DNA of 64,000 nt from Bacillus albus. Its GTDB lineage: Bacteria; Bacillota; Bacilli; Bacillales; Bacillaceae_G. The notes under the pieces are model-generated. The model searched no databases and had not been told where the DNA came from. It was given only the letters and a program-made list of their open reading frames with translations. A program made the translations under genes and the position numbers. Of this stretch, positions 30,485 through 38,662 are shown one piece after another. The stretch covers positions 41,886-105,885 of the forward strand of contig NZ_MAOE01000048.1 in NCBI RefSeq assembly GCF_001884185.1, read 5' to 3'. Each line of letters starts with the position of its first letter. Position 1 is the first letter of the stretch.

Positions 30485-31441
30485 TTGACAAAGCGAAAAG
30501 ATATTCATTTTCGAATTGAAGAAAAATTACTTGAAAGGTTTGAATCTGCACTTCATTACGAAGGTTTAAAGAAAACCGACGTATTAACGCACGCAATTCA
30601 GCAATTTTGCACGAAGGTGGAATGCGAAAAGATGAATGATGTAAAACGCCAATACAACGTAAGCAACCATTTACAAACACGTATCGATACGCATAAACAT
30701 TATGAAGAAAAACATGTGAATTTAGATGAAGTCGTCATGGATCATTTACAACTTCAAGGAGATGAAAAAATATTAGAGGTTGGGTGCGCTAACGGGAGTT
30801 TTCTTTCCCTTTTACAAACTAACGGTCATACAGGACATTTAACAGGTTTGGATCAATCGAAAACGATGCTTTCTGAAGCTACAATAAAAAATAGCATAAT
30901 TGAATGGAGGCTAGGTGACGCTAGTAAACTTCCTTTCGAAGCTAATTGCTACGACTGGATCGTCGCAAGACATATGTTATACCACATGAAAGACGTCGAA
31001 AAAACAGTCCAAGGATTCCATAAAGTAATACGTCCTGGTGGCTCACTTTTAGCTACAACAAATTCTGACGTTACATTACCTCGTATAGTTGAAATGTGTA
31101 ACCGCATGTTAGACGCATTTGATTTACCGAAAACAACATCTTCAGTCACGCCATTCTGTTTGGAAAATGGTAAAGAGATATTACAGTCTGTTTTTCCAAC
31201 TGTTGAAGAAGCAGTTATTCATAATGCTCTCATTTTTCATCATGCTACTCCAATTGTAAACTATATTTCTAGCATGTTTCCATCACTAAATATACCTGAT
31301 AATACACATCTTCACGCCGAAATGAAGAAATGGCTAAAAGAAGAAGTAGAAAATGAATTGTCACTTCATAACGGTATATGGCGCGATCCGAAAACATTAG
31401 CCATTTATCGATGTCAAAAAGAAAAAGCTAGCATTAGCTAG
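30485..31441 (+). CDS. Ribbon-helix-helix domain fused to SAM-dependent methyltransferase
   Basis: A 318-residue protein. Residues about 3-45 (KDIHFRIEEKLLERFESALH, then GLKKTDVLTHAIQQFC) look like a CopG/Arc-type ribbon-helix-helix: one strand and two helices. Residues about 85-220 form a class I methyltransferase with motif I LEVGCANGSFL, LTGLDQSKTML and DWIVARHMLYHM. The C-terminal 80 residues resemble the tail of UbiE/COQ5-like enzymes. The TTG at 30485 follows AAAGGGGTGAG; an ATG at 30464 would put the site inside the gene. It diverges from hutP. Substrate unknown. Confidence 0.8.
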   Translation: MTKRKDIHFRIEEKLLERFESALHYEGLKKTDVLTHAIQQFCTKVECEKMNDVKRQYNVSNHLQTRIDTHKHYEEKHVNLDEVVMDHLQLQGDEKILEVGCANGSFLSLLQTNGHTGHLTGLDQSKTMLSEATIKNSIIEWRLGDASKLPFEANCYDWIVARHMLYHMKDVEKTVQGFHKVIRPGGSLLATTNSDVTLPRIVEMCNRMLDAFDLPKTTSSVTPFCLENGKEILQSVFPTVEEAVIHNALIFHHATPIVNYISSMFPSLNIPDNTHLHAEMKKWLKEEVENELSLHNGIWRDPKTLAIYRCQKEKASIS

Positions 31442-31444
31442 CTT

Positions 31445-32038
31445 TTATACATTCTCAGGCAAAAGCTCCTCCATCATCACATTCCCCTTACCACTGTAAA
31501 AATTTATATTATGTTCGTTTGTTACCCCAAAATAAGAGGCAATCGCTATTCCAAATAGTACAAATGCATGCCCCTGTGCTGTAATAATATTTGAGTGCTG
31601 CACAACTTCTTCATACACAAAATTTTCTACCGGAAAACAATCCAATTTTCGGTAGTCCATAGTTACCGTATACGAGATTTCTCTGAATAAGCCTGCTTTT
31701 GCTATCGCATACGGTCCAGCACAAATAGCAGCTACTAATTTTTCTTGTTCGTGAAATTGACGGATGACTGAGAAGAGTCCTTCTGCCTACTTCATTTGTA
31801 TTGCATCTCCACCTGGAATGATAATCCCCTCATATTCTTCTACACGCACTTCACTTAATTCTATATGTGGTTGCACTTGCAAACCTGTTTCACTTATAAT
31901 CAATTCTTTTGTTACACTCGCTGTAATGATTTCAAATTTATTTTTCAGCAATGCTGTAGCTACCGTTATTTCAAACTCCGCAAATGTTGGGTACACAAAT
32001 AAAAGTATTTTTTTCATAACCCTCTCTCCTTTAACCAA
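31445..32038 (-). pseudogene. DJ-1/PfpI family protein gene interrupted by one in-frame TAG
   Basis: Reading leftward from the ATG at 32038 gives a typical DJ-1/PfpI N-terminus (KKILLFVYPTFAEFEITVA, then GIIIPGGDAIQMK), then TAG at 31787-31789, after which the same frame continues without a break as AEGLFSVIRQFHEQEKLVAA, the nucleophile elbow ICAGPYAIAKAGL and a normal C-terminus ending in GHAFVLFGIAIASYFG... to 31445. Removing one stop restores a 197-codon gene, so this is a recent nonsense mutation (CAG or AAG to TAG) rather than decay. The truncated product lacks the active-site Cys. The ATG overlaps the end of the upstream kinase gene. Confidence 0.85.
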
Positions 32039-32592
32039 TTCATAAAATATACCTCTAAATCTTCCACTGTTAATCTGTTCGTGTCCACATAAGTTACAGG
32101 AAATTGTTTATACCAGTCTTTTTCCGTTTCTACTAATTTAAATTGCTCCTCAAATGTACTTCGTTTTCTTGTCCTATCGTTATTTTTTCTATCATATACA
32201 TTCTTTTCCGTCACATCTAAATAAAAAATAGCATCTGAGCGACATTCTCTTAATTTATATAATTCATCTTTCAATTCTGTTTCTATGTCCCACCCTTTTT
32301 CTATAATCATTGGATAAAAAAGTGTGTAAAATTCAATATCTTCAGGTCCACGATCAAAAATAACGAATGAATCTTTCACATTTTGAAACTCCTTTATTTT
32401 TGCTTCCATAAACATTTTTTGATTTATAATAAATCCTTCTTTTGAATTCATATCCAAATTTAATTGCTTTCGCTTTTCTACAATTGGATAAGGATTTTCA
32501 TATATAACCGAAAGCCCACATCGCTCTAACCTCTTAGCTAATGTTGTTTTCCCACTTGCCATCGGTCCTTGTAGTGAAATTACATACGCCAT
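32014..32592 (-). CDS. P-loop nucleoside/nucleotide kinase-like ATPase
   Basis: A 192-residue P-loop protein with Walker A GPMASGKTTLAKRL near residue 10, a Walker B-like SFVIFDRGPEDIEFY, and a lid-like region DRKNNDRTRKRSTFEEQ rich in arginines, as in (deoxy)nucleoside kinases or small-molecule kinases. The ATG at 32592 is preceded by GGACTGAGAGGG; codons upstream are hydrophobic but have no ribosome binding site. Overlaps the broken DJ-1 gene by 25 bases, so the two formed one transcription unit. The substrate is not predictable. Confidence 0.78.
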   Translation of the reverse strand: MAYVISLQGPMASGKTTLAKRLERCGLSVIYENPYPIVEKRKQLNLDMNSKEGFIINQKMFMEAKIKEFQNVKDSFVIFDRGPEDIEFYTLFYPMIIEKGWDIETELKDELYKLRECRSDAIFYLDVTEKNVYDRKNNDRTRKRSTFEEQFKLVETEKDWYKQFPVTYVDTNRLTVEDLEVYFMNWLKERGL

Positions 32593-32668
32593 CCCTCTCA
32601 GTCCTTTGCACTTTAGTACACCTATAATATACAGAATTTTGAAAACCATCAACAAAATATATATCATC

Positions 32669-32697
32669 TTGTTTCTTATTCTTATCTAACTTATAAT
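32669..32697 (+). promoter_or_regulatory. Sigma-A promoter for a short transcript
   Basis: TTGTTT (32669-32674), exact 17-base spacer, TATAAT (32692-32697) pointing to a terminator only about 60 bases downstream. Confidence 0.45.
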
Positions 32698-32703
32698 AAA
32701 AAT

Positions 32704-32763
32704 AGAGATTATGACGGACGCATCGATAATGTAAGCTTGGAAATCCAAGCTTACATTATTTTT
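32704..32763 (+). ncRNA. Candidate small RNA or leader transcript
   Basis: A transcript from the promoter above would start near 32704 and end at a 13-bp perfect hairpin (AATGTAAGCTTGG pairing across AAAT, about 32729-32758) followed by ATTATTTTTT. It contains ATGACGGACGCATCGATAATGTAA split only by coding a 7-residue peptide (MTDASIM) whose stop is in the stem. It lies between the kinase gene and the 98-residue gene, neither of which it explains. It could also be an attenuator for the latter. Confidence 0.35.
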
Positions 32764-32800
32764 TGCTTTCCCTTTTCTAATAAAAAGAGTATACTAGTTT

Positions 32801-32814
32801 AGAACGTATGTTCT
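32801..32814. promoter_or_regulatory. LexA-like (SOS) box
   Basis: AGAACGTATGTTCT is a 14-bp perfect palindrome with the GAAC-N4-GTTC core of the Bacillus LexA box (consensus CGAACRNRYGTTYC). It lies between a TATACT -10 (about 32790-32795) and the ribosome binding site of the gene at 32846. Confidence 0.5.
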
Positions 32815-32845
32815 TAATGATTACATACAGTAAGGAGATAGAACA

Positions 32846-33142
32846 ATGGTATACGATACAAAAGCAATTTCTTGGAATGAGTCTTTAAAACAACTTCAAC
32901 GCCGCTATACAAACAAACAAGTTGACCGAAAAGAATTTGAGGATATTGAACTGATGGAATTCTTCCGCGATAACGGCTACATTTCTTTACCTACACATAT
33001 AAGCGGCCTATCAACAGCACGTTTTACTTCTTACTCTATTTTCACAACTGAAGATAAAGATCGTAAAGTTGGCACATTAATCATTGAATATGTAGAAGAT
33101 GATAATAATAATTTATGTGTGGAACAACTATACTTTGTTTAA
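32846..33142 (+). CDS. Small hypothetical protein, possibly SOS-controlled
   Basis: A 98-residue acidic cytoplasmic protein (MVYDTKAISWNESLKQLQRR...) with no recognised domain. The ribosome binding site AAGGAG is strong and the gene ends at a clear terminator, so it is likely real and monocistronic. It is preceded by a LexA-like palindrome in its leader. It neighbours yneK. I cannot assign a function. Confidence 0.75.
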   Translation: MVYDTKAISWNESLKQLQRRYTNKQVDRKEFEDIELMEFFRDNGYISLPTHISGLSTARFTSYSIFTTEDKDRKVGTLIIEYVEDDNNNLCVEQLYFV

Positions 33143-33147
33143 ATGAT

Positions 33148-33174
33148 AACGCTTGGTCAAAATGACCAAGCGTT
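33148..33174 (+). terminator. Terminator after the 98-residue gene
   Basis: 12-bp perfect stem (33148-33159, 33163-33174), loop AAA; the T-tract is weak (CTTGCTTTCT). Confidence 0.7.
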
Positions 33175-33245
33175 CTTGCTTTCTATGAATCTCACTGTTT
33201 ATAATATGAATAATAGAAAACCGCAATCATTAAGGGGGGATATAC

Positions 33246-33677
33246 TTGCTCGAAGGATGGTTCAGTTGGTTTATTGTGCTATGGACTGTTATTTTATTAG
33301 GACTTATGTCTATCGGTGGATACTTTATGTTCAGAAAATTTTTAAAACGATTACCAAAAGAAGATGGTATGTCTATTTTAGATTGGGAAGAGCACTATAT
33401 TAATAAAACTAGGCATTTATGGGATGACGAACAAAAACAATTGTTAGAAGAGCTCGTAAGTCCTGTTCCGGAACTATTTCGCGATGTTGCTAAATCAAAA
33501 ATTGCGGGCAAAATTGGAGAACTGGCATTACAAGAAAAGGCCTCTAAAATTACACAAGATTTAATTATTAAAGGATATATTATTGCTACACCAAAACGCG
33601 ACCATAAATTTTTAGTGAAAAAACTACAAGAAAAAGAGATTGATTATTCAAACTATAAGTCTTTACTCGCAAAATAA
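33246..33677 (+). CDS. yneK: DUF2621 family membrane protein YneK
   Basis: A 143-residue protein with one N-terminal transmembrane helix (FSWFIVLWTVILLGLMSIGG) and a soluble domain that includes DVAKSKIAGKIGELALQEKASKITQDLIIKGYIIATPKRD, which resembles a PCP-red-type helical unit. It matches YneK of B. subtilis by length and by position next to ccdC. TTG start at 33246 follows AAGGGGG. Function unknown. Confidence 0.82.
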   Translation: MLEGWFSWFIVLWTVILLGLMSIGGYFMFRKFLKRLPKEDGMSILDWEEHYINKTRHLWDDEQKQLLEELVSPVPELFRDVAKSKIAGKIGELALQEKASKITQDLIIKGYIIATPKRDHKFLVKKLQEKEIDYSNYKSLLAK

Positions 33678-33695
33678 CTTCACATTATTTTCGAT

Positions 33696-33728
33696 AAAAA
33701 AGACAGCGCCTTTGACGCTGTCTTTTTT
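33696..33728. terminator. Bidirectional terminator between yneK and ccdC
   Basis: 13-bp perfect stem (33696-33708, 33716-33728) with A and T runs. Confidence 0.88.
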
Positions 33729-33748
33729 ATTTTATACATATACAGTTT

Positions 33749-34255
33749 TTAAGTTAATTTCATATCTTTTTCATTATAAAAACCATCTTCTTTTTCCATT
33801 TCCTTCTGTAATTTCGTAAAGGAACGGTACATCGCAATTCTCCATGATACAATCATCGCGAATGCAAGTAAGAAGAACATGCCACTAAGTTGTCCTAAAT
33901 CAAGAGATTGACTTAAGTATGTTTTAAATACAATCCGCACGACAAGTAATCCAATTAATATAAAAACAAATGCTTTTGAACGCTTCAAATAAATCTCTTG
34001 TCCTCTAATTTCAAATTTAGATGTTTTAATAAGAAAAATAGAGAAAAACAAACCGACACCAATTGCTTCTAACATTTCTGCTGGAGTTAATCGAAATTCT
34101 GGAAAAACAAACATCAATGCTCCCGTACTCATAAAAAATGGTGGAAGTATAATTTTTTTCAATGTTGCAGGTTTCTTAGCTGCTTTTAAACGAATAAACA
34201 TCGCACCAACAGCCATACAAACAGCAACGATACTGGATAAAACAACTATGTTCAT
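33749..34255 (-). CDS. ccdC: Cytochrome c biogenesis-associated membrane protein CcdC
   Basis: A 168-residue integral membrane protein with five hydrophobic segments and the family's ATLKKIILPPFFMSTGALMF, EIRGQEIYLKRSKAFVFI and VSWRIAMYRSFTKLQKE elements. It follows ccdA on the same strand with a 90-bp gap. In B. subtilis the regulator-like gene yneI lies between ccdA and ccdC; it is missing here. CcdC is not essential for cytochrome c maturation in B. subtilis. A paralogue lies at 19608-20096. Confidence 0.88.
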   Translation of the reverse strand: MNIVVLSSIVAVCMAVGAMFIRLKAAKKPATLKKIILPPFFMSTGALMFVFPEFRLTPAEMLEAIGVGLFFSIFLIKTSKFEIRGQEIYLKRSKAFVFILIGLLVVRIVFKTYLSQSLDLGQLSGMFFLLAFAMIVSWRIAMYRSFTKLQKEMEKEDGFYNEKDMKLT

Positions 34256-34345
34256 ATTTTCTCATCCTTTTTTGTGGCTATATGCAAAATATACTTTCAT
34301 TATATGCTTTTCCGTTAGTATTTCCAACATTTTCACAGAATAATA

Positions 34346-35053
34346 CTAAAAACCAGTAAAACCACCAAATAAACTTGAGAAATATACGATAATTTTCGTC
34401 ATCCAGTTAAAGTATAGGAAGATACCCATGATAATCATAACGTATCCTCCGATTTTCATGAATTTCATACTATTTCTTTTAATCCAAGACATTTTCGTAA
34501 TAAAGAATGATAGCACGAAAAATGGGATAGCAAATCCAAGTATGTATGCAATCATATAAATCATTGCTGATTCTGGGTTCGTTGCTGCTAATCCAATGAC
34601 AGATACTAAAATCGGTCCTGTACAAGGTGTCCACCCTGCTGCAAATGCCAATCCAATTAGAACAGATCCAAAATAGCCACTCGGACGATTTTTAAACGTA
34701 AATTTACGGTCTTGCATTAAGAATTTCGGTTTAAACACACCGACAATAATAAGACCGAACACGATGATAAATATACCACCTAACTGTCTAATTAAATCTT
34801 TATAATCTGTAAAGATTCCTCCGATAAAACTTGTACCAAATCCAATTGCAATAAATATAATTGAAAATCCAAGTAAGAAAAACGCTGTATGTATCATACT
34901 TCTTTTGCGAAGCATTGCATTTTCTTCTTTCAACTCAGAAACCGACATACCTGTTATGTACGATAAAAATGCCGGATAAAGCGGTAAGCAACATGGGGAA
35001 ATAAATGATAAAAACCCTGCACCAAACGCTAAAAAAATACTAATATCTTGCAT
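34346..35053 (-). CDS. ccdA: Cytochrome c biogenesis protein CcdA
   Basis: A six-helix membrane thiol-disulfide transporter, 235 residues, that passes reducing equivalents from cytoplasmic thioredoxin outward for cytochrome c and spore maturation. The redox cysteines are in [20 protein letters not shown] (TM1) and [17 protein letters not shown] (TM4). ATG at 35053 follows GGAGTGAG. Probable operon with ccdC. Confidence 0.93.
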   Translation of the reverse strand: MQDISIFLAFGAGFLSFISPCCLPLYPAFLSYITGMSVSELKEENAMLRKRSMIHTAFFLLGFSIIFIAIGFGTSFIGGIFTDYKDLIRQLGGIFIIVFGLIIVGVFKPKFLMQDRKFTFKNRPSGYFGSVLIGLAFAAGWTPCTGPILVSVIGLAATNPESAMIYMIAYILGFAIPFFVLSFFITKMSWIKRNSMKFMKIGGYVMIIMGIFLYFNWMTKIIVYFSSLFGGFTGF

Positions 35054-35538
35054 TACCTCACTCCTCTCCTTACATATTGTAGCAAAAACATATAAAAATA
35101 CTATGAACAATTCGTGAAATCACTTTTCCAACGTGATAATAAGAAAAACTACTCTTTCACACAATTTCTAAAAAAACGTTTTCATTTCCTTCTATTATAT
35201 AGAAAAATCTCAATTGGACTACGAAACTTCTCTAATTGTTATTAACATAACAAAGGTAACATAGTTTCTCAAATGATTAGCATGTTACGAGTACGTCTAT
35301 CTACATATTAATTTTAAAAATTTTTTTCAAATGCTGTCTTTATACAATACAAACCTGATTTTATAATACTTCTATTATTACTAATTTCAAGATTATGCAT
35401 AAATATCATACTTTTATTATTATTCTATAAAATTTCACACTTTTCTTTTATTTGACCCTTCATTTTTAATTTTGTATACTCCCTCTAGTTATATATGTCC
35501 GTTACGGAACAATTTCATATAGATGGGAGGAATTTTTC
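35054..35538. other. 485-bp AT-rich region between ccdA and the EamA gene
   Basis: No gene seen. It contains the EamA-gene promoter at 35452-35480 and a short TCCGT/ACGGA inverted repeat at 35498-35508 in the leader. The rest is AT-rich without clear structure. Confidence 0.5.
35452..35480 (+). promoter_or_regulatory. Sigma-A promoter of the EamA transporter gene
   Basis: TTGACC (35452-35457), 17-base spacer, TATACT (35475-35480), about 60 bases upstream of the start codon. Confidence 0.7.
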
Positions 35539-36447
35539 ATGCTTCGTTATTCTCTTTTAGTTTTATTAGGAGCGTGTAGTTATGGGATTTTAGCTATTTT
35601 CGTTAAACTTGCATATGCGGAAGGATTTTCACTTGGAGAGGTAATCGGCAGCCAGTATTTGTTCGGTTGGATTATTTTGCTTGCCATTACACTTCTATTT
35701 TCTAGACATCGTGTTCCATTAAAACAAGCGTTAATTTTATTCGTTGCAGGTACATCTGCAAGTTTCACTGGAATTTTTTATTATGCCTCATTAAAAACTG
35801 TACCAGCATCCATTGCAATTATACTTTTATTCCAATTCGTTTGGGTCGGAATTATTATTGAAGCAGTCGCAACAAAAACATTGCCTTCAAGAGAAAAGGT
35901 AATTTCCGTTATTATCTTACTTGCAGGTACATTTTTATCAAGTGGTTTACTAGAAAAATCAGCAGGTGATTTCGATACAACTGGAATCATATTAGGTTTA
36001 TTATCTGCTGTTACATTTGCAACATACATTTTTGTGAGCGGAAAAGTTGCTGTTGAAGTACCTTCATTGCCGCGCGGTGTTCTCTTAATGGCAGGCGCTT
36101 TAACTTTAGTAATGATCGTATTCCCGCCGACATTTATTTTGAATGGTGCAATTTCTGAAGGACTTTGGAAATATGGTTTAGGTTTAGGAACATTTAGTAT
36201 CGTTATTCCTTCTATTGCCTTTACAATTGGTATTCCAAAAATCGGTTCTGGCTTAGCAACTATTCTTGGTGCAGCAGAACTACCAGTTACAACAATTATG
36301 TCTGTATTCATTCTAAAAGAAGCTGTACTATCTTCACAATGGCTTGGTGTATCCCTTATTTTAATCGGTATTGCAATCCCGCAAATTTCCTATGCAATGC
36401 GTGGACGTTATCGTAAACATCATACACACAAAAAATTGGCAGCATAA
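35539..36447 (+). CDS. EamA/DMT family transporter
   Basis: A 302-residue protein with ten transmembrane helices in two homologous EamA halves (each about 140 residues), typical of drug/metabolite exporters. Helices carry SYGILAIFVKLAYAEGFSLGEV and AELPVTTIMSVFILKEAVLSSQWLGV. C-terminus is basic (RYRKHHTHKK). ATG follows GGGAGG. Substrate unknown; the downstream M20 amidohydrolase has its own terminator-separated start, so no operon. Confidence 0.87.
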   Translation: MLRYSLLVLLGACSYGILAIFVKLAYAEGFSLGEVIGSQYLFGWIILLAITLLFSRHRVPLKQALILFVAGTSASFTGIFYYASLKTVPASIAIILLFQFVWVGIIIEAVATKTLPSREKVISVIILLAGTFLSSGLLEKSAGDFDTTGIILGLLSAVTFATYIFVSGKVAVEVPSLPRGVLLMAGALTLVMIVFPPTFILNGAISEGLWKYGLGLGTFSIVIPSIAFTIGIPKIGSGLATILGAAELPVTTIMSVFILKEAVLSSQWLGVSLILIGIAIPQISYAMRGRYRKHHTHKKLAA

Positions 36448-36451
36448 AACG

Positions 36452-36481
36452 GGAGAGGATTTTCATTTGAGAATCCTCTCC
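36452..36481 (+). terminator. Terminator after the EamA gene
   Basis: 13-bp stem with one G-T mismatch (36452-36464, 36469-36481) followed by TTTCTTATT. Confidence 0.8.
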
Positions 36482-36535
36482 TTTCTTATTGTATACTTAA
36501 TGTAAATATTTCATTTAAGAAAGAGGGCATTATAA

Positions 36536-37681
36536 GTGGCAGCAAATCGAGAGCAATTAACTGAGACGCTAATTTCTATTCGTCGAAATTTACATGAGCA
36601 TCCAGAATTATCATACGAAGAATTTGAAACGACGAAAGCTATAAAAAATTGGTTAGAAGAAAAAAATATTACGATTATAAATTCTAATTTAGAAACAGGC
36701 GTTATTGCTGAAATTTCAGGGAATCATAGCGGACCACTTATAGCAATCCGCGCTGATATTGATGCTCTTCCTATTCAAGAAGAAACAAATTTGCCGTACG
36801 CTTCAAAAATTGACGGCAGGATGCATGCTTGTGGACATGATTTTCATACAGCTGCTATTATAGGTGCCGCTTATTTATTAAAGGAAAAGGAATTTTCTCT
36901 TAGTGGAACGGTACGCTTTATATTCCAGCCAGCTGAAGAGAGTAGTAATGGTGCTTGCAAAGTCATTGAAGCCGGACATTTACATGGCGTTCAAGCTATT
37001 TTCGGTATGCATAATAAACCTGATTTGCCAGTAGGTACAATCGGTATTAAAGATGGTCCACTGATGGCCGGAGTTGATCGATTCGAAATTGAAATTCACG
37101 GAGTTGGTACACATGCAGCTGTACCAGATGCTGGGGTAGACCCTATTGTCGCGTCTTCTCAAATTGTGATGGCACTACAAACAATTGTAAGCCGAAATAT
37201 AAGTTCTTCACATAATGCCGTCGTCAGTGTCACAAACATCCATTCAGGAAATACGTGGAACGTTATTCCTGAAAAAGCTACGCTGGAAGGAACTGTACGT
37301 ACATTCCAAACGGAAACACGCGAAAAGATTCCAACACTCATGAAACGTATTATCCAAGGGGTTTCTGATGCATTAGGTGTAAAAACAGAATTTCGTTTTT
37401 ATGCAGGTCCTCCTGCTGTTCATAACGATACATCTCTAACAAACTTATCGACTCAAGTTGCCGAAAATATGAATTTAAATATCATCACTCCTACCCCGTC
37501 AATGGCCGGAGAAGATTTTTCTTTTTATCAACAAGAAATACCTGGTTCATTCGTCTTTATGGGAACGAGTGGTACACATGAATGGCATCATCCCGCTTTT
37601 ACAGTAGACGAGCGGGCATTACCTATAAGTGCAGAATACTTCGCTTTGTTAGCTGAAAAAGCACTTAAACAATTCGCATAA
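36536..37681 (+). CDS. M20 family amidohydrolase (N-acyl-amino-acid hydrolase type)
   Basis: A 381-residue zinc-dependent M20D peptidase/amidohydrolase. Metal-binding residues are seen in MHACGHDFHTAAIIGAA, the Glu pair in FIFQPAEESSNGA, AIFGMHNKPDLPVGTIG, and the C-terminal HEWHHPAFTVDE. The central dimerisation domain (about residues 180-290) is present. Related enzymes cleave N-acetyl amino acids, hippurate or indole-acetyl conjugates. Starts at GTG 36536 behind AAGAGGG. Single gene. Confidence 0.87.
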   Translation: MAANREQLTETLISIRRNLHEHPELSYEEFETTKAIKNWLEEKNITIINSNLETGVIAEISGNHSGPLIAIRADIDALPIQEETNLPYASKIDGRMHACGHDFHTAAIIGAAYLLKEKEFSLSGTVRFIFQPAEESSNGACKVIEAGHLHGVQAIFGMHNKPDLPVGTIGIKDGPLMAGVDRFEIEIHGVGTHAAVPDAGVDPIVASSQIVMALQTIVSRNISSSHNAVVSVTNIHSGNTWNVIPEKATLEGTVRTFQTETREKIPTLMKRIIQGVSDALGVKTEFRFYAGPPAVHNDTSLTNLSTQVAENMNLNIITPTPSMAGEDFSFYQQEIPGSFVFMGTSGTHEWHHPAFTVDERALPISAEYFALLAEKALKQFA

Positions 37682-37682
37682 A

Positions 37683-37714
37683 AAAGAGCCGTTAAGAAAT
37701 ACTTAACGGCTCTT
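37683..37714. terminator. Bidirectional terminator
   Basis: 13-bp stem (AAGAGCCGTTAAG pairing across AAATA) between converging genes, with A and T runs on either side. Confidence 0.85.
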
Positions 37715-37717
37715 TAA

Positions 37718-38662
37718 TTAAGTTAAATCACGTTTTAAAAATACGGTATAGGAAATGCTTAAAAATACAAATAAATATAGTAATAACATACATGAAGCAA
37801 ACGGGAACGTTACTCCATCAATAAAACTGCCATTCTTTGAAATACTGTATAAATCTGTGTTTGCTGGCAATAAATATTTCGCCCAATCATATCTAGTTGC
37901 TGCTAGTAATGCGATGTTTCCAGATAAAGCAAGAAATAGTGAAATACCAATCGCTCCTCCGCTAGATCTTGTTAACACAGAAATCATAAATGCAAACGCT
38001 GCATACACAATCGTCGGCAACCAAGATAAAATATAATACTTACTAGCTTCTACAAAAATATTTTGTTTTATTATATTTCCATCTTGGAAAATAAACTCGC
38101 TCCATGCAGGCTGCTGGAATTTATAAATAACAAGTCCACTTAAAGTGGAGAAAATCATATTAAATATAAACAATAACGCTGCAAATATTACAATTGCTAA
38201 AAATTTGGCTGTCAAAATTTTAAAGCGACTTGCTGGTCGTATCGTTAAAAATTTATATGTTCCCCAGCTATATTCATTCGCAAAAATTGTACTTGCATAC
38301 ACGAGGATAAACGGGAGTAATATTGGAAATACGATAAAACCTGTATCTCTCATGAAAGAAAGTGGAGAACTGCTTGCTGGTGCTGTATCTGTGTCTAAGT
38401 ACTTCATCTTAAGCTGATATTCCTTTACAAGCTCGTCCCCAGATCGTTCTGCTAAAATAGCTTCTTTTTTCATGCCTAGCTTTTTCTCAATTTCTACAGT
38501 TCGTTCTGTATAATCCGCTTTCCATCCTTTTGTTTCCGGTTCCAAATACTTTGCCGTAACCCATCCTAATCCGATTACTAATACTGCAATAACCGCAAAT
38601 GGAATAATCGTTCGCTTTCGCTTAAATATTTTATACAGTTCGTTATACACTAAATTAAACAA
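37718..38662 (-). CDS. ABC transporter permease (ABC-2 type)
   Basis: A 314-residue permease with six predicted helices: one at the N-terminus (IIPFAVIAVLVIGLGWV), then an extracytoplasmic domain of about 70 residues, then five helices. It starts at TTG 38662 behind AGGGGG and overlaps the ATPase gene by 8 bases. With the ATPase it forms a two-component exporter of the bacitracin/lantibiotic-immunity type (BcrAB-like). Substrate unknown. Confidence 0.85.
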   Translation of the reverse strand: MFNLVYNELYKIFKRKRTIIPFAVIAVLVIGLGWVTAKYLEPETKGWKADYTERTVEIEKKLGMKKEAILAERSGDELVKEYQLKMKYLDTDTAPASSSPLSFMRDTGFIVFPILLPFILVYASTIFANEYSWGTYKFLTIRPASRFKILTAKFLAIVIFAALLFIFNMIFSTLSGLVIYKFQQPAWSEFIFQDGNIIKQNIFVEASKYYILSWLPTIVYAAFAFMISVLTRSSGGAIGISLFLALSGNIALLAATRYDWAKYLLPANTDLYSISKNGSFIDGVTFPFASCMLLLYLFVFLSISYTVFLKRDLT

